Below, piece by piece: positions 1 to 9,500 of a stretch of DNA of 39,686 nucleotides. Position numbers and translations under genes: made by a program. Position 1 is the stretch's first letter. The number at the start of each line of letters is the position of its first letter. Under the pieces are notes generated by a model that worked only from the letters and a program-made list of their open reading frames with translations, had not been told where the DNA came from and searched no databases. The DNA is from DATBFX01 sp036558305 (GTDB lineage: Bacteria > Chloroflexota > Chloroflexia > Thermomicrobiales > UBA6265), in the NCBI GenBank assembly GCA_036558305.1, contig DATBFX010000463.1, positions 1 through 39,686 on the forward strand, in the 5' to 3' direction.

Positions 1-818
1 ATCGTCTCCAACAGGTCGAAGGTGTACGGGCTATAGATGCGGCCGAGGACCGTCCCGCCCGACACCTCCGAACCGAGATCCGGCACGTGCACCGCGGGGA
101 CGAGGATGCCGCCGGCATGCGGCCGCATCACCGCCAGATCGCGCATCAGGATCTGCTCGGGTGCGGGGCGGGCGGGGCCGGAAAGGGCACCGTAGGTGCG
201 AAGGATGTTGAGGATGCCGTCGAGTGTCCGCCGGGCGTAATCCTCCTCGCCGAAGAGGCCACCGCCCAACTCGATCGTCACGACCGGCACGTCGCGCTCG
301 ATCGCGACGCCCGCGGTCGTCCCCGGGTAGGGATTGGTCGGGTGGAAGAGGAGTTTCGACCCGAACGCGCGCGAGAGTTCGACCGAGTTGTTGAGGTAGA
401 CATAATCCACGACGGGCACATCGCCGCCGGCGTGGAGATCGACGTAGGCATCGAGCCCCGTCAGGAAGTGGGCGACGATCTTGACGGCCAACTGCTCCGT
501 GACCCAACCCTCGGGATCGCCTGGGAAGACGCGGTTGAGATTCGTCGCGTCGAGGACGGTGTTGCGGGTCCTCGTCTCGTAGGCGAGGGGATTGGCGACC
601 GGCAGCAGCCGGACGGTCCCCCGCAACTCCTCGCCGGAGTGCTCCAGGTGGTGGGCGAGTCGACGCAAGACCTCGGTGCTGATCGTCTCGTCGCCGTGGA
701 TGGCGGCACTCAAGCCGACGGTCGGTCCCGGCGACCCGGTGTAGGTGTGGATCGTCAGCCCCAGCTCGAACCCGCTGGCCATCGTCGCCACCGGAACCCG
801 CTCGATCGTGTGTTCCAC
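1..818 (-). CDS. Succinylglutamate desuccinylase/aspartoacylase-family zinc hydrolase (partial, C-terminus off the left edge)
   Basis: The frame stays open from a GTG at 818 to the window edge, so about 272 residues are visible and the C-terminus is missing. Zinc-site motifs of the AstE/aspartoacylase (M14-like) family are visible: HGDE with His41 and Glu44, an NLNRVFPG stretch near residues 93-100, and DLHAGG with His129. A later TIELGGG carries the expected acidic residue. Family members hydrolyse N-acyl amino acids or related amides; the substrate here cannot be told. GTG818 is chosen because AGGAG lies 7 bases upstream. The gene follows importer A on the same strand, which fits use of an imported peptide-like or N-acyl amino acid compound. 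Family confidence is high, substrate unknown. Confidence 0.85.
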   Translation of the reverse strand, partial: MEHTIERVPVATMASGFELGLTIHTYTGSPGPTVGLSAAIHGDETISTEVLRRLAHHLEHSGEELRGTVRLLPVANPLAYETRTRNTVLDATNLNRVFPGDPEGWVTEQLAVKIVAHFLTGLDAYVDLHAGGDVPVVDYVYLNNSVELSRAFGSKLLFHPTNPYPGTTAGVAIERDVPVVTIELGGGLFGEEDYARRTLDGILNILRTYGALSGPARPAPEQILMRDLAVMRPHAGGILVPAVHVPDLGSEVSGGTVLGRIYSPYTFDLLET

Positions 819-834
819 GCTCCTTCTCCTTCTC

Positions 835-915
835 AGGCGATAGGCGATAGGCGTTAGGGGTCAGGGACACGATGGCATCCGTTCTCCTAACGCCTAACGC
901 TTAACGCCTAACGCC
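835..915. repeat. Paired heptamer inverted repeat (AGGCGTT/AACGCCT type)
   Basis: Left arm: AGGCGAT at 835 and 842, then AGGCGTT at 849. Right arm: CCTAACG at 886, 893 and 907, with CTTAACG at 900. The inner 10 bases AGGCGTTAGG (849-858) pair perfectly with 886-895; outer units pair with mismatches. The right arm runs up to the stop codon of the OppC gene at 916. This is the weakest member of the group seen at 34.9-38.8 kb. Confidence 0.75.
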
Positions 916-1761
916 TTACCGTCTGCGCGACCGGGGATCGAGCACGTCGCGCAACCCATCGCCGAGCAGATTGCAGCCGAGCACCGTCACCATGATCGCG
1001 ATCCCCGGAAAGGTCGACAGATGGGGTGCGGTGCGGAGGAATTTGGTGCCGAAGGCGACGGTCCACCCCCAACTCGGTTTGGGCGGCTGCACCCCCAACC
1101 CGAGGAAACTCAACCCCGATTCGGCGACGATCGCGAACCCGATCCCGAGCGTCGCCAGCACGATCACCGGCGAGAGGACGTTCGGCAGGATGTGCCGGAG
1201 GATGACGCGGACGTCCGACGCCCCGGAGACCCGCGCCGCCTGGACGAACTCCCGGTTCTTCAGCGCCATCACGTCGACCCGCACCAACCGCGTGTACCCG
1301 GTCCACCCGACCAGACCGAGCGCCAGCACGACGTTGCGCGCACTCGGCCCCAACGCGGCGACGAGGGCGATCGCCAGAAGCAGCACCGGAAAGGCGAGGA
1401 AGATGTCCACCAACCGCTGCGCCAGCAGATCGAACACACCGCCGTAGTAACCGGAGACAAGCCCGACCGTGACGCCGATCGCGACGGAGAGGGCGACGGC
1501 GATCGCGGCCACGCTGAGCGAGATGCGCGCGCCGTAGAGGATCCGCGTGAAGAGGTCGCGCCCGAACTGATCGGTCCCCATCGGGTGCTGCCAACTCGGT
1601 CCTTTCAGGCGTTGCGACATCTCCATCGTCTCGGGATCGTCCGGCGCCAGCACCGGTGCGAAGACGGCGCCGAGGACGACCACGAGGATGACCGTGCCGC
1701 CGATCATCGCCGATCGACTCCGCCAGAGGCGGCTCCGCCGCAACCTCGCTCGCCTAGTCAC
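916..1761 (-). CDS. Peptide/nickel-type ABC transporter permease, OppC/DppC family (importer A)
   Basis: A 281-residue inner-membrane permease. It has an N-terminal membrane segment at about residues 18-36, the OppC N-terminal domain with the family signature HPMGTDQFGRDLFTRILYGAR, and about five further membrane segments. The EAA loop that contacts the ATPase is near VQAARVSGASDVRVILRHILPN, followed by the usual SGLSFLGLGVQPP and GDGLRDVLDPR. The GTG start at 1761 overlaps the end of the upstream OppB gene by 8 bases, indicating translational coupling. With the OppB and the binding protein it forms importer A for peptides or related compounds. The family also transports nickel, opines and sugars, so the substrate is inferred only from neighbouring peptidase genes. 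Confidence 0.93.
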   Translation of the reverse strand: MTRRARLRRSRLWRSRSAMIGGTVILVVVLGAVFAPVLAPDDPETMEMSQRLKGPSWQHPMGTDQFGRDLFTRILYGARISLSVAAIAVALSVAIGVTVGLVSGYYGGVFDLLAQRLVDIFLAFPVLLLAIALVAALGPSARNVVLALGLVGWTGYTRLVRVDVMALKNREFVQAARVSGASDVRVILRHILPNVLSPVIVLATLGIGFAIVAESGLSFLGLGVQPPKPSWGWTVAFGTKFLRTAPHLSTFPGIAIMVTVLGCNLLGDGLRDVLDPRSRRR

Positions 1762-2743
1762 GTCCGTAGCTAATCTGCGGATTGAGCCAGGCGTAGAGGA
1801 TGTCCACGACCAGATTCACCAGCGAGAAGAGGAGGGCAAGGATCAACACCGCCCCCTGCACGAGCGGGAAATCGCGCTGCCCGATCGCCGTGATCATCAA
1901 CCGGCCGACGCCGGGCCACGCGAAGACCGTCTCGGTGATCACCGCCCCGCCCAGCAAGAACCCGAACTGGAGCCCGATGATCGTCACCACCGGGATCAAC
2001 GCCGTCCGCAGCGCATGGCGGACGATGACCGCCCCTTCGTGCAACCCCTTCGCCCGCGCCGTCCGAATGAAGTCCTGCCCCAGCACCTCGAGCACCGACG
2101 CCCGCACCATCCGGCTGATCAGCGCCGCGGCGCCGAACCCGAGGGTAATCGCCGGCATCGCCAGGTGCTGCAACGAATCCGACAGCGTGCCCCAGCCGCC
2201 GCCGGTCACCCCGATTCTGAACGCCGACAGAAGCGGTTCGCCCCGCCCGAACGTCGGCAGCAGATCGAGCCGGACGGAGAACAGGAGGATCGCCAGGATA
2301 CCGAGCCAGAAGACGGGGATCGAGTTGCCGAGCTGCGCCAGCACCATCGACCCGTAATCCCAGACGGAATTTTGGCGAACGGCGGCCAGCACCCCCAGCG
2401 GCAATCCGATGCACGCGGCGATCACCAGCGCGGCGATCGTCAACTCGAGCGTCGCCGGCATCGCCCCGAACACGATGGTGGTCACCGGCCGCGACTGAAA
2501 GATCGACTCCCCGAGATCGCCTTCGAGCACGTGGAGGAGATAGTCACCGAGTTGGACGGGGAGCGGTTTGTTCAACCCAAGCACCCGTTGCAGGCGGGCG
2601 ACCTCCTCCGGCGAGGCGTTTTGCCCGAGCAGGACGACCGCCGGATCGCCGGGGATCAGGTGCAGCAGCAGAAAGACGAGCACCGTGATCCCCAGCAAAA
2701 CCGGGATCAGCAAGAGCAATCGATTGGCGACGTAGCGGAGCAA
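1754..2743 (-). CDS. Peptide/nickel-type ABC transporter permease, OppB/DppB family (importer A)
   Basis: A 329-residue inner-membrane permease. It opens LLRYVANRLLLLIPVLLGITV, the typical OppB first membrane segment, followed by HLIPGDPA. The EAA loop is at IRTARAKGLHEGAVIVRHALRT and the C-terminal ETVFAWPGVGRL is typical of the family. The start is taken as TTG at 2743, with GGAG placed 6-9 bases upstream. The frame is open further upstream, but that extension runs into the hairpin cluster at 2811-2929 and has no family likeness. The stop overlaps the OppC start by 8 bases. Confidence 0.9.
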   Translation of the reverse strand: MLRYVANRLLLLIPVLLGITVLVFLLLHLIPGDPAVVLLGQNASPEEVARLQRVLGLNKPLPVQLGDYLLHVLEGDLGESIFQSRPVTTIVFGAMPATLELTIAALVIAACIGLPLGVLAAVRQNSVWDYGSMVLAQLGNSIPVFWLGILAILLFSVRLDLLPTFGRGEPLLSAFRIGVTGGGWGTLSDSLQHLAMPAITLGFGAAALISRMVRASVLEVLGQDFIRTARAKGLHEGAVIVRHALRTALIPVVTIIGLQFGFLLGGAVITETVFAWPGVGRLMITAIGQRDFPLVQGAVLILALLFSLVNLVVDILYAWLNPQISYGRD

Positions 2744-2810
2744 TGGGTCTCCGGGGTGTGTCTTGGCAGCGAGGAGAATGATCCTCAAATGACCGTCGCG
2801 CCGCTCGTCG

Positions 2811-2929
2811 CCCGGGGCTGAAGTCCCCGGGCTCACCCAGATAAGCCTGTTGAAACAGGCTAATTGGGTGGACCTCCGTCAGCCCTCTGAAGAGGGCTTA
2901 TGGGGTTGAGACCGGGGATAAATCCCCGG
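2811..2929. repeat. Cluster of four palindromic hairpins (REP-like)
   Basis: Four palindromes lie side by side between the importer A binding-protein and OppB genes: CCCGGGG...CCCCGGG at 2811-2831; AGCCTGT...ACAGGCT at 2844-2861, nested inside CACCCA...TGGGTG at 2834-2870; AGCCCTCTGAAGAGGGCT at 2881-2898; and CCGGGGATAAATCCCCGG at 2912-2929. The last two are linked by GGTTGAG. The same hairpin-GGTTGAG-hairpin layout with other stem sequences recurs at 12207-12256. Such dense palindromes resemble REP/RAYT-type elements; they could also stabilise the mRNA or lower expression of the permeases relative to the binding protein. Confidence 0.8.
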
Positions 2930-2986
2930 GCGGCGAGCGGCGCGACCGTTCATATCGATACGAACGCCAATTGGCGCCCGCAAGCG

Positions 2987-4519
2987 CTACGACAGACTCG
3001 TCACCAGGAGCGACTTCCAGCTCCCGGACGGGTTCGGGACGAACCCGGACACGTTGTTGCGGGTCACCACGATATAGCCCTGGTAGAGCAGCACGTCGTA
3101 GACGACTTGGTCGACGACGGTCTTGGCGACCTGCTGGTACGCCTCGGCCCGCTTCGCCTGGTCAGAGGAGGCACGGCCTTCCTTCAGCGCCTCGTCGATC
3201 GCCGGGTCGCAGTAGCCGCCCCAGTTCAAGCCGCCGCCGCACCGGAACTGATCGAACATCGCGTAGTCGGGGTCGATCAGGCGCAACCAACCGATGAGGG
3301 CGATCTGGTAGTCGGCCTTCTGGACGGCGGCGATGTAGGTCGGCCACTCCGTCGTCACGACCGAGGCGTCGATCCCGTTCTCCTTGAAGACGTTCTGGAG
3401 GTACTCGACGACCTGGATCCGGTTCGGGTCCTCACTGTGCGTCTTCAGCACGATCGTCAGTTTCTTGCCGTCCTTCTCGTAGATGCCGTCGGCATTCTTT
3501 GCCCACCCGGCTTCGGTCAGGAGTTGTGCCGCCGCCGCCGGGTCGTAGGCTTGGTCGGGGACATCGGCGTACCACCAGGTTCCGGGTACCAGCGGCGACT
3601 TGCCCGGTTTGTCCATGCCCTGGTAGATCTCCTGCGAGATCGTCTTCTTGTCGACCAGGTGCGCGAGCGCCTGCCGAACCTTGACGTCGGAGAGGATCGG
3701 ATCCTTCGTGTTGAAGTTGAGGTAGGTGTAGCCGAGCGCGGTCTGCTCGCTGACCGTGACCCCGTCGACCCCTTTCAGGTGGGCGACGTCCTGCGGCGAG
3801 AGGGGCGAGTGGATCAGGTCGAGATCGCCGGTCTCCAAGGCGGTCGCCCGGACGGTGTTGTCGGGGATGATGAAGAGGGTGACGCCGGCCAGTTTCGGCG
3901 CCCCGCCCCAATAGTCGGGGTTGGCGGTCAATTCGATCTTGCTGTTCCGCTCCCAACTGACGAACTTGAAGGCGCCGGTGCCGACCGGGTGGTTCGCAAA
4001 ATCCTTCGAGGCGTCGGAGGCGATGTGCTTCGGCACGATCGCCATGTCCATGTAGCTGAGGAACGGCGCGTAAGCCTCGCTCAGCTTGAACGTCACCGTC
4101 TGCGGATCGGTCGCGGTGACGCTGGTGATCGGCGCGTAGAGTGTGCGGAACGGCGCCGCGAAGTTGGGGTCGAGGATCGACTGGAACGTGTAGACGACGT
4201 CGTCCGCGGTGAGATCGGAGCCGTCGTGGAACTTGACGCCCTGGCGGAGGTGGAAGACCCAGGTCGTCGGATCGGGGTTGTCCCAACTCGTCGCCAGCGC
4301 CGGTTGCGGCACCAGCGTCTGATCGAGCACCACCAACCCGTCGAAGACGAGTTCCGACATCCGGAAGGCCGAGGTATCGTTCATCAACCGGGGATCGCCG
4401 GTTCCGGCATCGACGTCCAAGCCGGCACGCAAGACCCCATTCGACTGGGCGTGCACGCGCGTGCCGAGGGGAACCGCGGTCAGGGCAAGAAGGACGAGAA
4501 CGAGCAGCAGTCGCTTCAT
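2987..4519 (-). CDS. Extracellular solute-binding protein, family 5 (importer A)
   Basis: A 510-residue periplasmic-type binding protein of the SBP_bac_5 (OppA/DppA) family, which captures peptides or similar solutes for the membrane permeases. A Sec signal peptide, MMKRLLLVLVLLALTAVPLG with a cleavage region near VHAQ, covers residues 1-26 or so. Family hallmarks follow: WDNPDPTTWVFHLRQGVKFHDG, the DDVVYTFQSILDP stretch, and NPVGTGAFKF-like HPVGTGAFKFVSWE. There is no lipobox cysteine. ATG4519 is preferred over the adjacent GTG4522 because AGGAGG sits 6 bases upstream of the ATG. It is the first gene of importer A; a 243-bp gap with hairpins separates it from OppB. Confidence 0.92.
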   Translation of the reverse strand: MKRLLLVLVLLALTAVPLGTRVHAQSNGVLRAGLDVDAGTGDPRLMNDTSAFRMSELVFDGLVVLDQTLVPQPALATSWDNPDPTTWVFHLRQGVKFHDGSDLTADDVVYTFQSILDPNFAAPFRTLYAPITSVTATDPQTVTFKLSEAYAPFLSYMDMAIVPKHIASDASKDFANHPVGTGAFKFVSWERNSKIELTANPDYWGGAPKLAGVTLFIIPDNTVRATALETGDLDLIHSPLSPQDVAHLKGVDGVTVSEQTALGYTYLNFNTKDPILSDVKVRQALAHLVDKKTISQEIYQGMDKPGKSPLVPGTWWYADVPDQAYDPAAAAQLLTEAGWAKNADGIYEKDGKKLTIVLKTHSEDPNRIQVVEYLQNVFKENGIDASVVTTEWPTYIAAVQKADYQIALIGWLRLIDPDYAMFDQFRCGGGLNWGGYCDPAIDEALKEGRASSDQAKRAEAYQQVAKTVVDQVVYDVLLYQGYIVVTRNNVSGFVPNPSGSWKSLLVTSLS

Positions 4520-4642
4520 CACGCTCCTCCTGGTTTACCTTGGTTGAGGCGAACGACCCCGTGGTGCAGACGCGGTAGCTAACCACCTCAAGTCGAAGCA
4601 GTCAAGACCGGTCTGTGACATTGTGACAACGGAATCAACGCT

Positions 4643-4790
4643 GTAGGGGCGGACCGGGTGCCCCCTGGGCGATGTCCGCCCTCTCCGAATTCCAACACGC
4701 CCTGTGGAGGAGCCGCGCACCACATTCGCCCGGTTCCTCAACGACACGTCGCGAACACCCAACCGGGCGGACACGGCGGTCCGCCCCTAC
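4643..4790. repeat. MITE/REP-like element with GTAGGGGCGGACC terminal inverted repeats
   Basis: The ends GTAGGGGCGGACC (4643-4655) and GGTCCGCCCCTAC (4778-4790) are perfect 13-base inverted repeats. Each end also forms its own hairpin: GGGCGGAC with GTCCGCCC at 4647-4681 and again at 4765-4786. The 148-bp element carries no gene. It fills most of the 316-bp gap between the P5C dehydrogenase stop and the binding-protein start. Related copies lie at 6476, 9705 and 33887. Confidence 0.75.
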
Positions 4791-4835
4791 GAACGTCCGA
4801 CGAAGCGGGGCGACGGTTCTACCCGTCGACCGATC

Positions 4836-6398
4836 TCAAAGCCGCTCGCCGATCGCCTTCGCCTCGACGAAGTTAAGGAGGTAGTCCGGACCGCCCGCCT
4901 TGGAATTGGTTCCGCTCAACTTGATGCCGGCGAAGGGGTGGACGCCCATCAGCGCGCCGGTGCATTTGCGATTGAGGTAGAGGTTGCCGACGTCGAACTC
5001 GTCCCGCGCCCGCTCCAACACCGCACGATCGCGGGCGTAGACGGACCCCGTCAGACCGTACTCCGAATCGTTGGCGATGCCCAGCGCCTCGTCGAAGTCG
5101 GCCGCTTTCACGATTGCCAACACCGGACCGAAGATCTCTTCGCAGGCGATCCGGGCCGAGGGCGGGACGTCGGCGAAGATCGTCGGCGGGACGTAGTAGC
5201 CGTTCGCGTCGGGTGTCTCGCCCTGGTAGGCGAGGCGCCCTTCGCCCCGGCCGACCTCGATGTAGCGTTTGATCGAGTCGTATTGCTTCTGATCGACGAC
5301 GGCGCAGACCGTCGCCTCGCCGTCCAATCCGGAACCGGTCTTGACCAGCCGCTTTGTTCGCTCGACGACACCCGCGACGACCTCGTCGTAGACGTCGGCG
5401 TGGACGATCGCCCGTGAGCAGGCGGAGCACTTCTGCCCGGAGAACCCGAAGGCCGACGTGACGATGCCCTCGACCGCCGCCTCAACGTCGGCGCTGGCAT
5501 CGACGACGATGGCGTCTTTGCCGCCCATCTCCGCCGTCACCCGCTTCAGCCAGCGCTGCCCCGGTTGCACCTTCGCCGCCCGCTCGTAGATGCGGACGCC
5601 GACGTCTTTCGATCCGGTAAACGCGACGAAGCGCGTCTGCGGGTGATCGACGAGCGCGTCGCCGATCGCGCCGCCGTCCCCCGGCAGAAGATTCACCACC
5701 CCGGCCGGGACCCCCGCCTCCTCCATGATTTCGACCATCTTGGCCCCGATCACCGGGGTGTTGCTGGCCGGTTTGAGGACGACCGTGTTGCCGACCGAGA
5801 CCGGCGCCATCGTCATCCCGGTCAAGATTGCGCACGGGAAATTCCAGGGCGGAATCACGACGCCGACCCCGAGCGGCTGGTACCGGTAGTCGTTGGCCTC
5901 GTTCGGCAGATGCGCCAGATCGACCGGGTTGGTCAACTTGAGCGCATGCCGGGCATACCACTCCAGGAAGTCGATCGCTTCCGCAACTTCCCCCTCGGCC
6001 TCATCCCACGGTTTGTCGAGTTCGTAGACCATCCAGGCCGCGAGTTCCAACCGCCGCCGCCGCGCGATCCCGGCCATCTTCAGCAGCACACTCGCCCGCC
6101 CCTCGACGGGTGTCTTCCGCCACGAGCAGAACGCCTTCGCCGCCGCCGCGATCGCATCCTCGACGTCCGCCGGCCGCGCCTTCGCCGCTTCGCCGACGAC
6201 TTGATCCGTGTTGCCCGGATTGATCGACGTGATCCACTCTCCGGTCTCCCGCCGCTCCCCGCCGATGATCAGCGGGTAGCGCCGGCCCAATTGCTCGCCG
6301 ACGCACTTCAACGCCTCGCGCATCGCGGCGCGGTTCTCTTCCAGCGAGAAATCGACCGATGGTTCGTTCGCGAACGGACCCCGCATGGTAGACGCCAT
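4836..6398 (-). CDS. rocA: L-glutamate gamma-semialdehyde (1-pyrroline-5-carboxylate) dehydrogenase
   Basis: A 520-residue aldehyde dehydrogenase of the RocA/PruA type, which oxidises glutamate semialdehyde (in equilibrium with P5C) to glutamate with NAD in proline and arginine catabolism. It has the N-terminal FANEPSVDFSLEENRAAM region of P5C dehydrogenases, PPWNFPCAI, the NAD-site GSKDVG, the catalytic Glu290 in AEMGGKDA and nucleophile Cys324 in FSGQKCSA. The C-terminal GTNSKAGGPDYLLNF is P5CDH-specific. ATG6398 is chosen because AGGGGAG is 5 bases upstream; open sequence further upstream is unlike the family. Its place between a peptidase and a peptide importer suggests that imported proline- or arginine-rich peptides are burned to glutamate. 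No proline dehydrogenase gene is in view. Confidence 0.93.
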   Translation of the reverse strand: MASTMRGPFANEPSVDFSLEENRAAMREALKCVGEQLGRRYPLIIGGERRETGEWITSINPGNTDQVVGEAAKARPADVEDAIAAAAKAFCSWRKTPVEGRASVLLKMAGIARRRRLELAAWMVYELDKPWDEAEGEVAEAIDFLEWYARHALKLTNPVDLAHLPNEANDYRYQPLGVGVVIPPWNFPCAILTGMTMAPVSVGNTVVLKPASNTPVIGAKMVEIMEEAGVPAGVVNLLPGDGGAIGDALVDHPQTRFVAFTGSKDVGVRIYERAAKVQPGQRWLKRVTAEMGGKDAIVVDASADVEAAVEGIVTSAFGFSGQKCSACSRAIVHADVYDEVVAGVVERTKRLVKTGSGLDGEATVCAVVDQKQYDSIKRYIEVGRGEGRLAYQGETPDANGYYVPPTIFADVPPSARIACEEIFGPVLAIVKAADFDEALGIANDSEYGLTGSVYARDRAVLERARDEFDVGNLYLNRKCTGALMGVHPFAGIKLSGTNSKAGGPDYLLNFVEAKAIGERL

Positions 6399-6475
6399 GG
6401 TTTCTCCCCTGTAGAACATCGTCTCCGGCAGCGCCGGATTGCTCGCGTTGATGTGGATTCGCGCTACACCGTCTC

Positions 6476-6535
6476 GTAGAGGCGGACCGGGTGCCCTCTG
6501 GGCGTTGTCCGCCCCGACATCACGATCGCCCCTAC
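6476..6535. repeat. Short GTAGGGGCG-ended palindromic element
   Basis: The left end GTAGAGGCGGACC (6476-6488) and the right end CGCCCCTAC (6527-6535) are inverted repeats with one mismatch. GGCGGAC pairs internally with GTCCGCC. The inner sequence resembles 4650-4680 closely, including GGGTGCCC and CTGGGCG. The TAG stop of the propeller gene (6532-6534) lies inside the right end. Confidence 0.7.
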
Positions 6536-9500
6536 GCCTCGGACAATCCGACCGTCGGCAAACCCGCCGCCTGGATCGCCCGGTTGAGCGCCGCAACCTC
6601 GGATCGGTTGATCTCCTCCAACCGCGCGACGATCTCGTCGAGTTGCGCCGTGTGTTCGGCGAAGACGTCGCGGAACTGCTGTGGTGGCGCGTAGTCCGCG
6701 CCGTCGAGCGCGTCCATCATCGCGTTCAGTTTCTCGTGCAACCCGCTCGGCCAGAGTTGCGACTGCTTCATATTGACGTCGATCAGCTTCGGCCGCAACT
6801 CGCGCAACGCCGCGGTCGCCGCCGCGGCCGCCTCGCGTACCGTCTGATCGTCGGTCCGTTGCTCCCAGACCGCGACCTGCGCCAGCAACCCGTCGATCGC
6901 GTTCAAGGTCTCGTTCGTCCGCGACAGTTGATCGCGCACCTGCAAGATCAAGTCTCGCTGCGCCACCCAGTCCTCCGGCGTCGTCGTCAACCGCGGATCG
7001 GGCTGAACCTCGAATCCTTGGGTCTGACTCTCCCCATCGACCGTCAACCGCACGCGGTAGGTGCCGGGAACGACCATCGGGCCGTCGGTCCGATCCCAGG
7101 TCTTCAAGTCCTCCCCGGTCGCCTTCGCCGCGCCCGGATGGCGCAGATTCCAGACGAAGCGGTTGATCCCCGGCGCGACCGGGGGGCGCGGGGCACTCTC
7201 GGCACCGCTGCTGAACGTGCGGATTTCCTCCTCGCCGTCGAGGAAGGTCAACGTCACCTCGCCGCTCGGCTTCTCGCGCAGGTAGTAGTGGACGACAACA
7301 CCATCCGGCGGGTTGGCACCCGCGTTCAAGAGCGCCACGCCCGTCGTACCGTCCGGTCGATCCTTGGCGTCCGACAGGATCAAGCTCGTCCCGGAGTAGC
7401 CGTAGTTCACCTTGCCGTGTTGCGGGTCGCCGCCGAAGCCACGGTAGCGGCGCAACCGACCGATTGGGCGCGGGGCAAACAGGTGAACGGCCGCTCCTTC
7501 GATCTCGTCCGCCAGTTGGTAGAGCGGTGTCAGGTCGTCGAGGATCCAGAACGAGCGACCGTGGGTGGCGACGACCATCTCGACGCCCTTGATCACGAGA
7601 TCGTGGATCGGCGCGACGGGCAAGTTCCCGCCGAGGCGGTGCCAATGGCCGCCGTCGTCGAAGGAGACGTAGATGCCCGTCTCCGTTCCCGCGTAGAGCA
7701 GACCGCGCCGGTTCGGGTCCTCGCGGATCACCCGCGTAAACTCGCCGTCCGGGATGCCGTTGGTGATCGCCGTCCAGGTCTTGCCGTTGTCGGTCGTCTT
7801 GAAGAGGTAGGGTTTCGTGTCGTCGTGCTTGTAGCGCGTGGCGGCGACGTAGACGGCGCCTTCCGCGTGCGGCGAGACCTCGATGATGCTGATCAGCGCC
7901 CACTCCGGCAGTTCCGGCGGCGTCACGTCGCGCCAATTCGTTCCGCCGTCTTCCGAAAGATGGATCAGACCGTCGTCCGATCCCGCCCAAAGGACGCCCT
8001 TTTGGCGGGGCGACTCTGCCAGCGCGAAGATCGTGCAGTAGACCTCGGCCCCGGTGTTGTCGCGCGTGATCGGCCCGCCGGATGCCTTCAACTTCTCCGG
8101 GTCGTTCCGCGTCAGGTCGGGACTGACGACTTCGAAACTCGATCCCAGATCGCTCGACCGGAAAAGGACGTTCCCCGCCACGTACAGGTCGTGCGGTTTG
8201 TGGGCCGAGAACATGATCGGGAACGTCCACTGCAACCGGTATTTCAGCGACTCGGCGCCGACACCCCAGCCGTAGAGATCGGGCCAGACAGTGATGTTGC
8301 GGATTTGCCCGGTCCGGTGGTCGTAGTGGGTCATGACGTCGTTGTAGATGTGGCGTCCGGCCGGGCCCGAGGCGACGATGTGCCACGGTTCGTCCGGTTT
8401 GATCGCGATGTAGCCGCTTTCTCCTCCGCCGGGGATGTACGAGCTCCGCTCGTGGATGGCAGACTCGGTGGTTTGGCTCGGGATGGAGAGGGCGGTGTTG
8501 TCCTGCTGTGAGCCGTAGATGCGGTAGGGGAACTGGTCGTCGGTCGTGACGTGGTAGAGCTGGGCGGTCGGTTGGTTCATGATCGTCGACCAGGTGTCGC
8601 CGCCGTTGAAACTGACGCCGGCGCCGCCGTCGTCGCCCTTGATCATTCGTTGGTTGTCGTGGGGATCGATCCAGAGCGCGTGTTCGTCGCCGTGCGCCGT
8701 CGGCAACCGCGCGAAGGTCGCCCCGGCGTCGATCGACTTCCAGATGCCGTAGTTCTGGACGTAGACCGTGTCCGGGTCCTGCGTGTCGGCCGTGATGTGC
8801 ATGTAGTACCAGGGCCGCGTCCGCAGCAGCGACTCCTCGCTCAACCGCGTCCAGGTTTCGCCGTCGTCGTCCGAGCGGAAAACGGCCCCGTCCTCCGCCT
8901 CGATCACCGCCCAGACGCGCCCCGGTCGCGCTCTTGACGCGACGACCCCGAGTTTGCCGAGCGTCCCCTTTGGCAACCCCTGGTTGCGGGTGATCTCCTC
9001 CCAGGTGTCGCCGCCGTCGGTCGAGCGGAACAGTCCGCTCTCCTCGCCACCGGATACGAGCGCGTGCGGATACCGCTGCGCCTGCCAGATCGCGGCGTAG
9101 AGGATGCGGGGGTTGTTCGGGTCGAGCGAGACGTCGTGGGACCCGGCGCGCGGACTCCGGTAGAGCACCTTCTCCCAGGTCCCGCCGCCGTCCTTGGACC
9201 GGAAGACCCCTCGCTCCTCGTTCGGTCCCCAGGCGTGCCCGAACGCCGCCACGTAGACGAGATCGGGATTCTGCGGATGGATCTGGATCTTCCCGATGTG
9301 CCGGGTGTCCTTCAACCCGACGTTGCGCCACGTTTTCCCGCCGTCGGTCGACCGATAGACCCCATCGCCGTGCGAGACGTTGCCGCGGATCGTCGACTCC
9401 CCGGTCCCGGCGTAGACGACGTTCGGGTCCGACTCCGCGACCGCGATCGCCCCGATCGCCGCCGTCTGGAAAAACCCGTCGGAGACGTTCCGCCAGGTAA

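Noticed and set aside
87..857. Long plus-strand frame over the aspartoacylase-like gene, and a minus-strand frame at 31-870
   Set aside because: Both are shadow frames. The frame from GTG818 carries the zinc-site motifs and a good ribosome-binding site; the others are low-complexity Arg/Pro/Asp-rich sequence.
2900..4582. 560-codon plus-strand frame opposite the importer A binding protein
   Set aside because: It mirrors codon bias of the opposite strand in GC-rich DNA, with no family motif; the minus-strand gene is certain.
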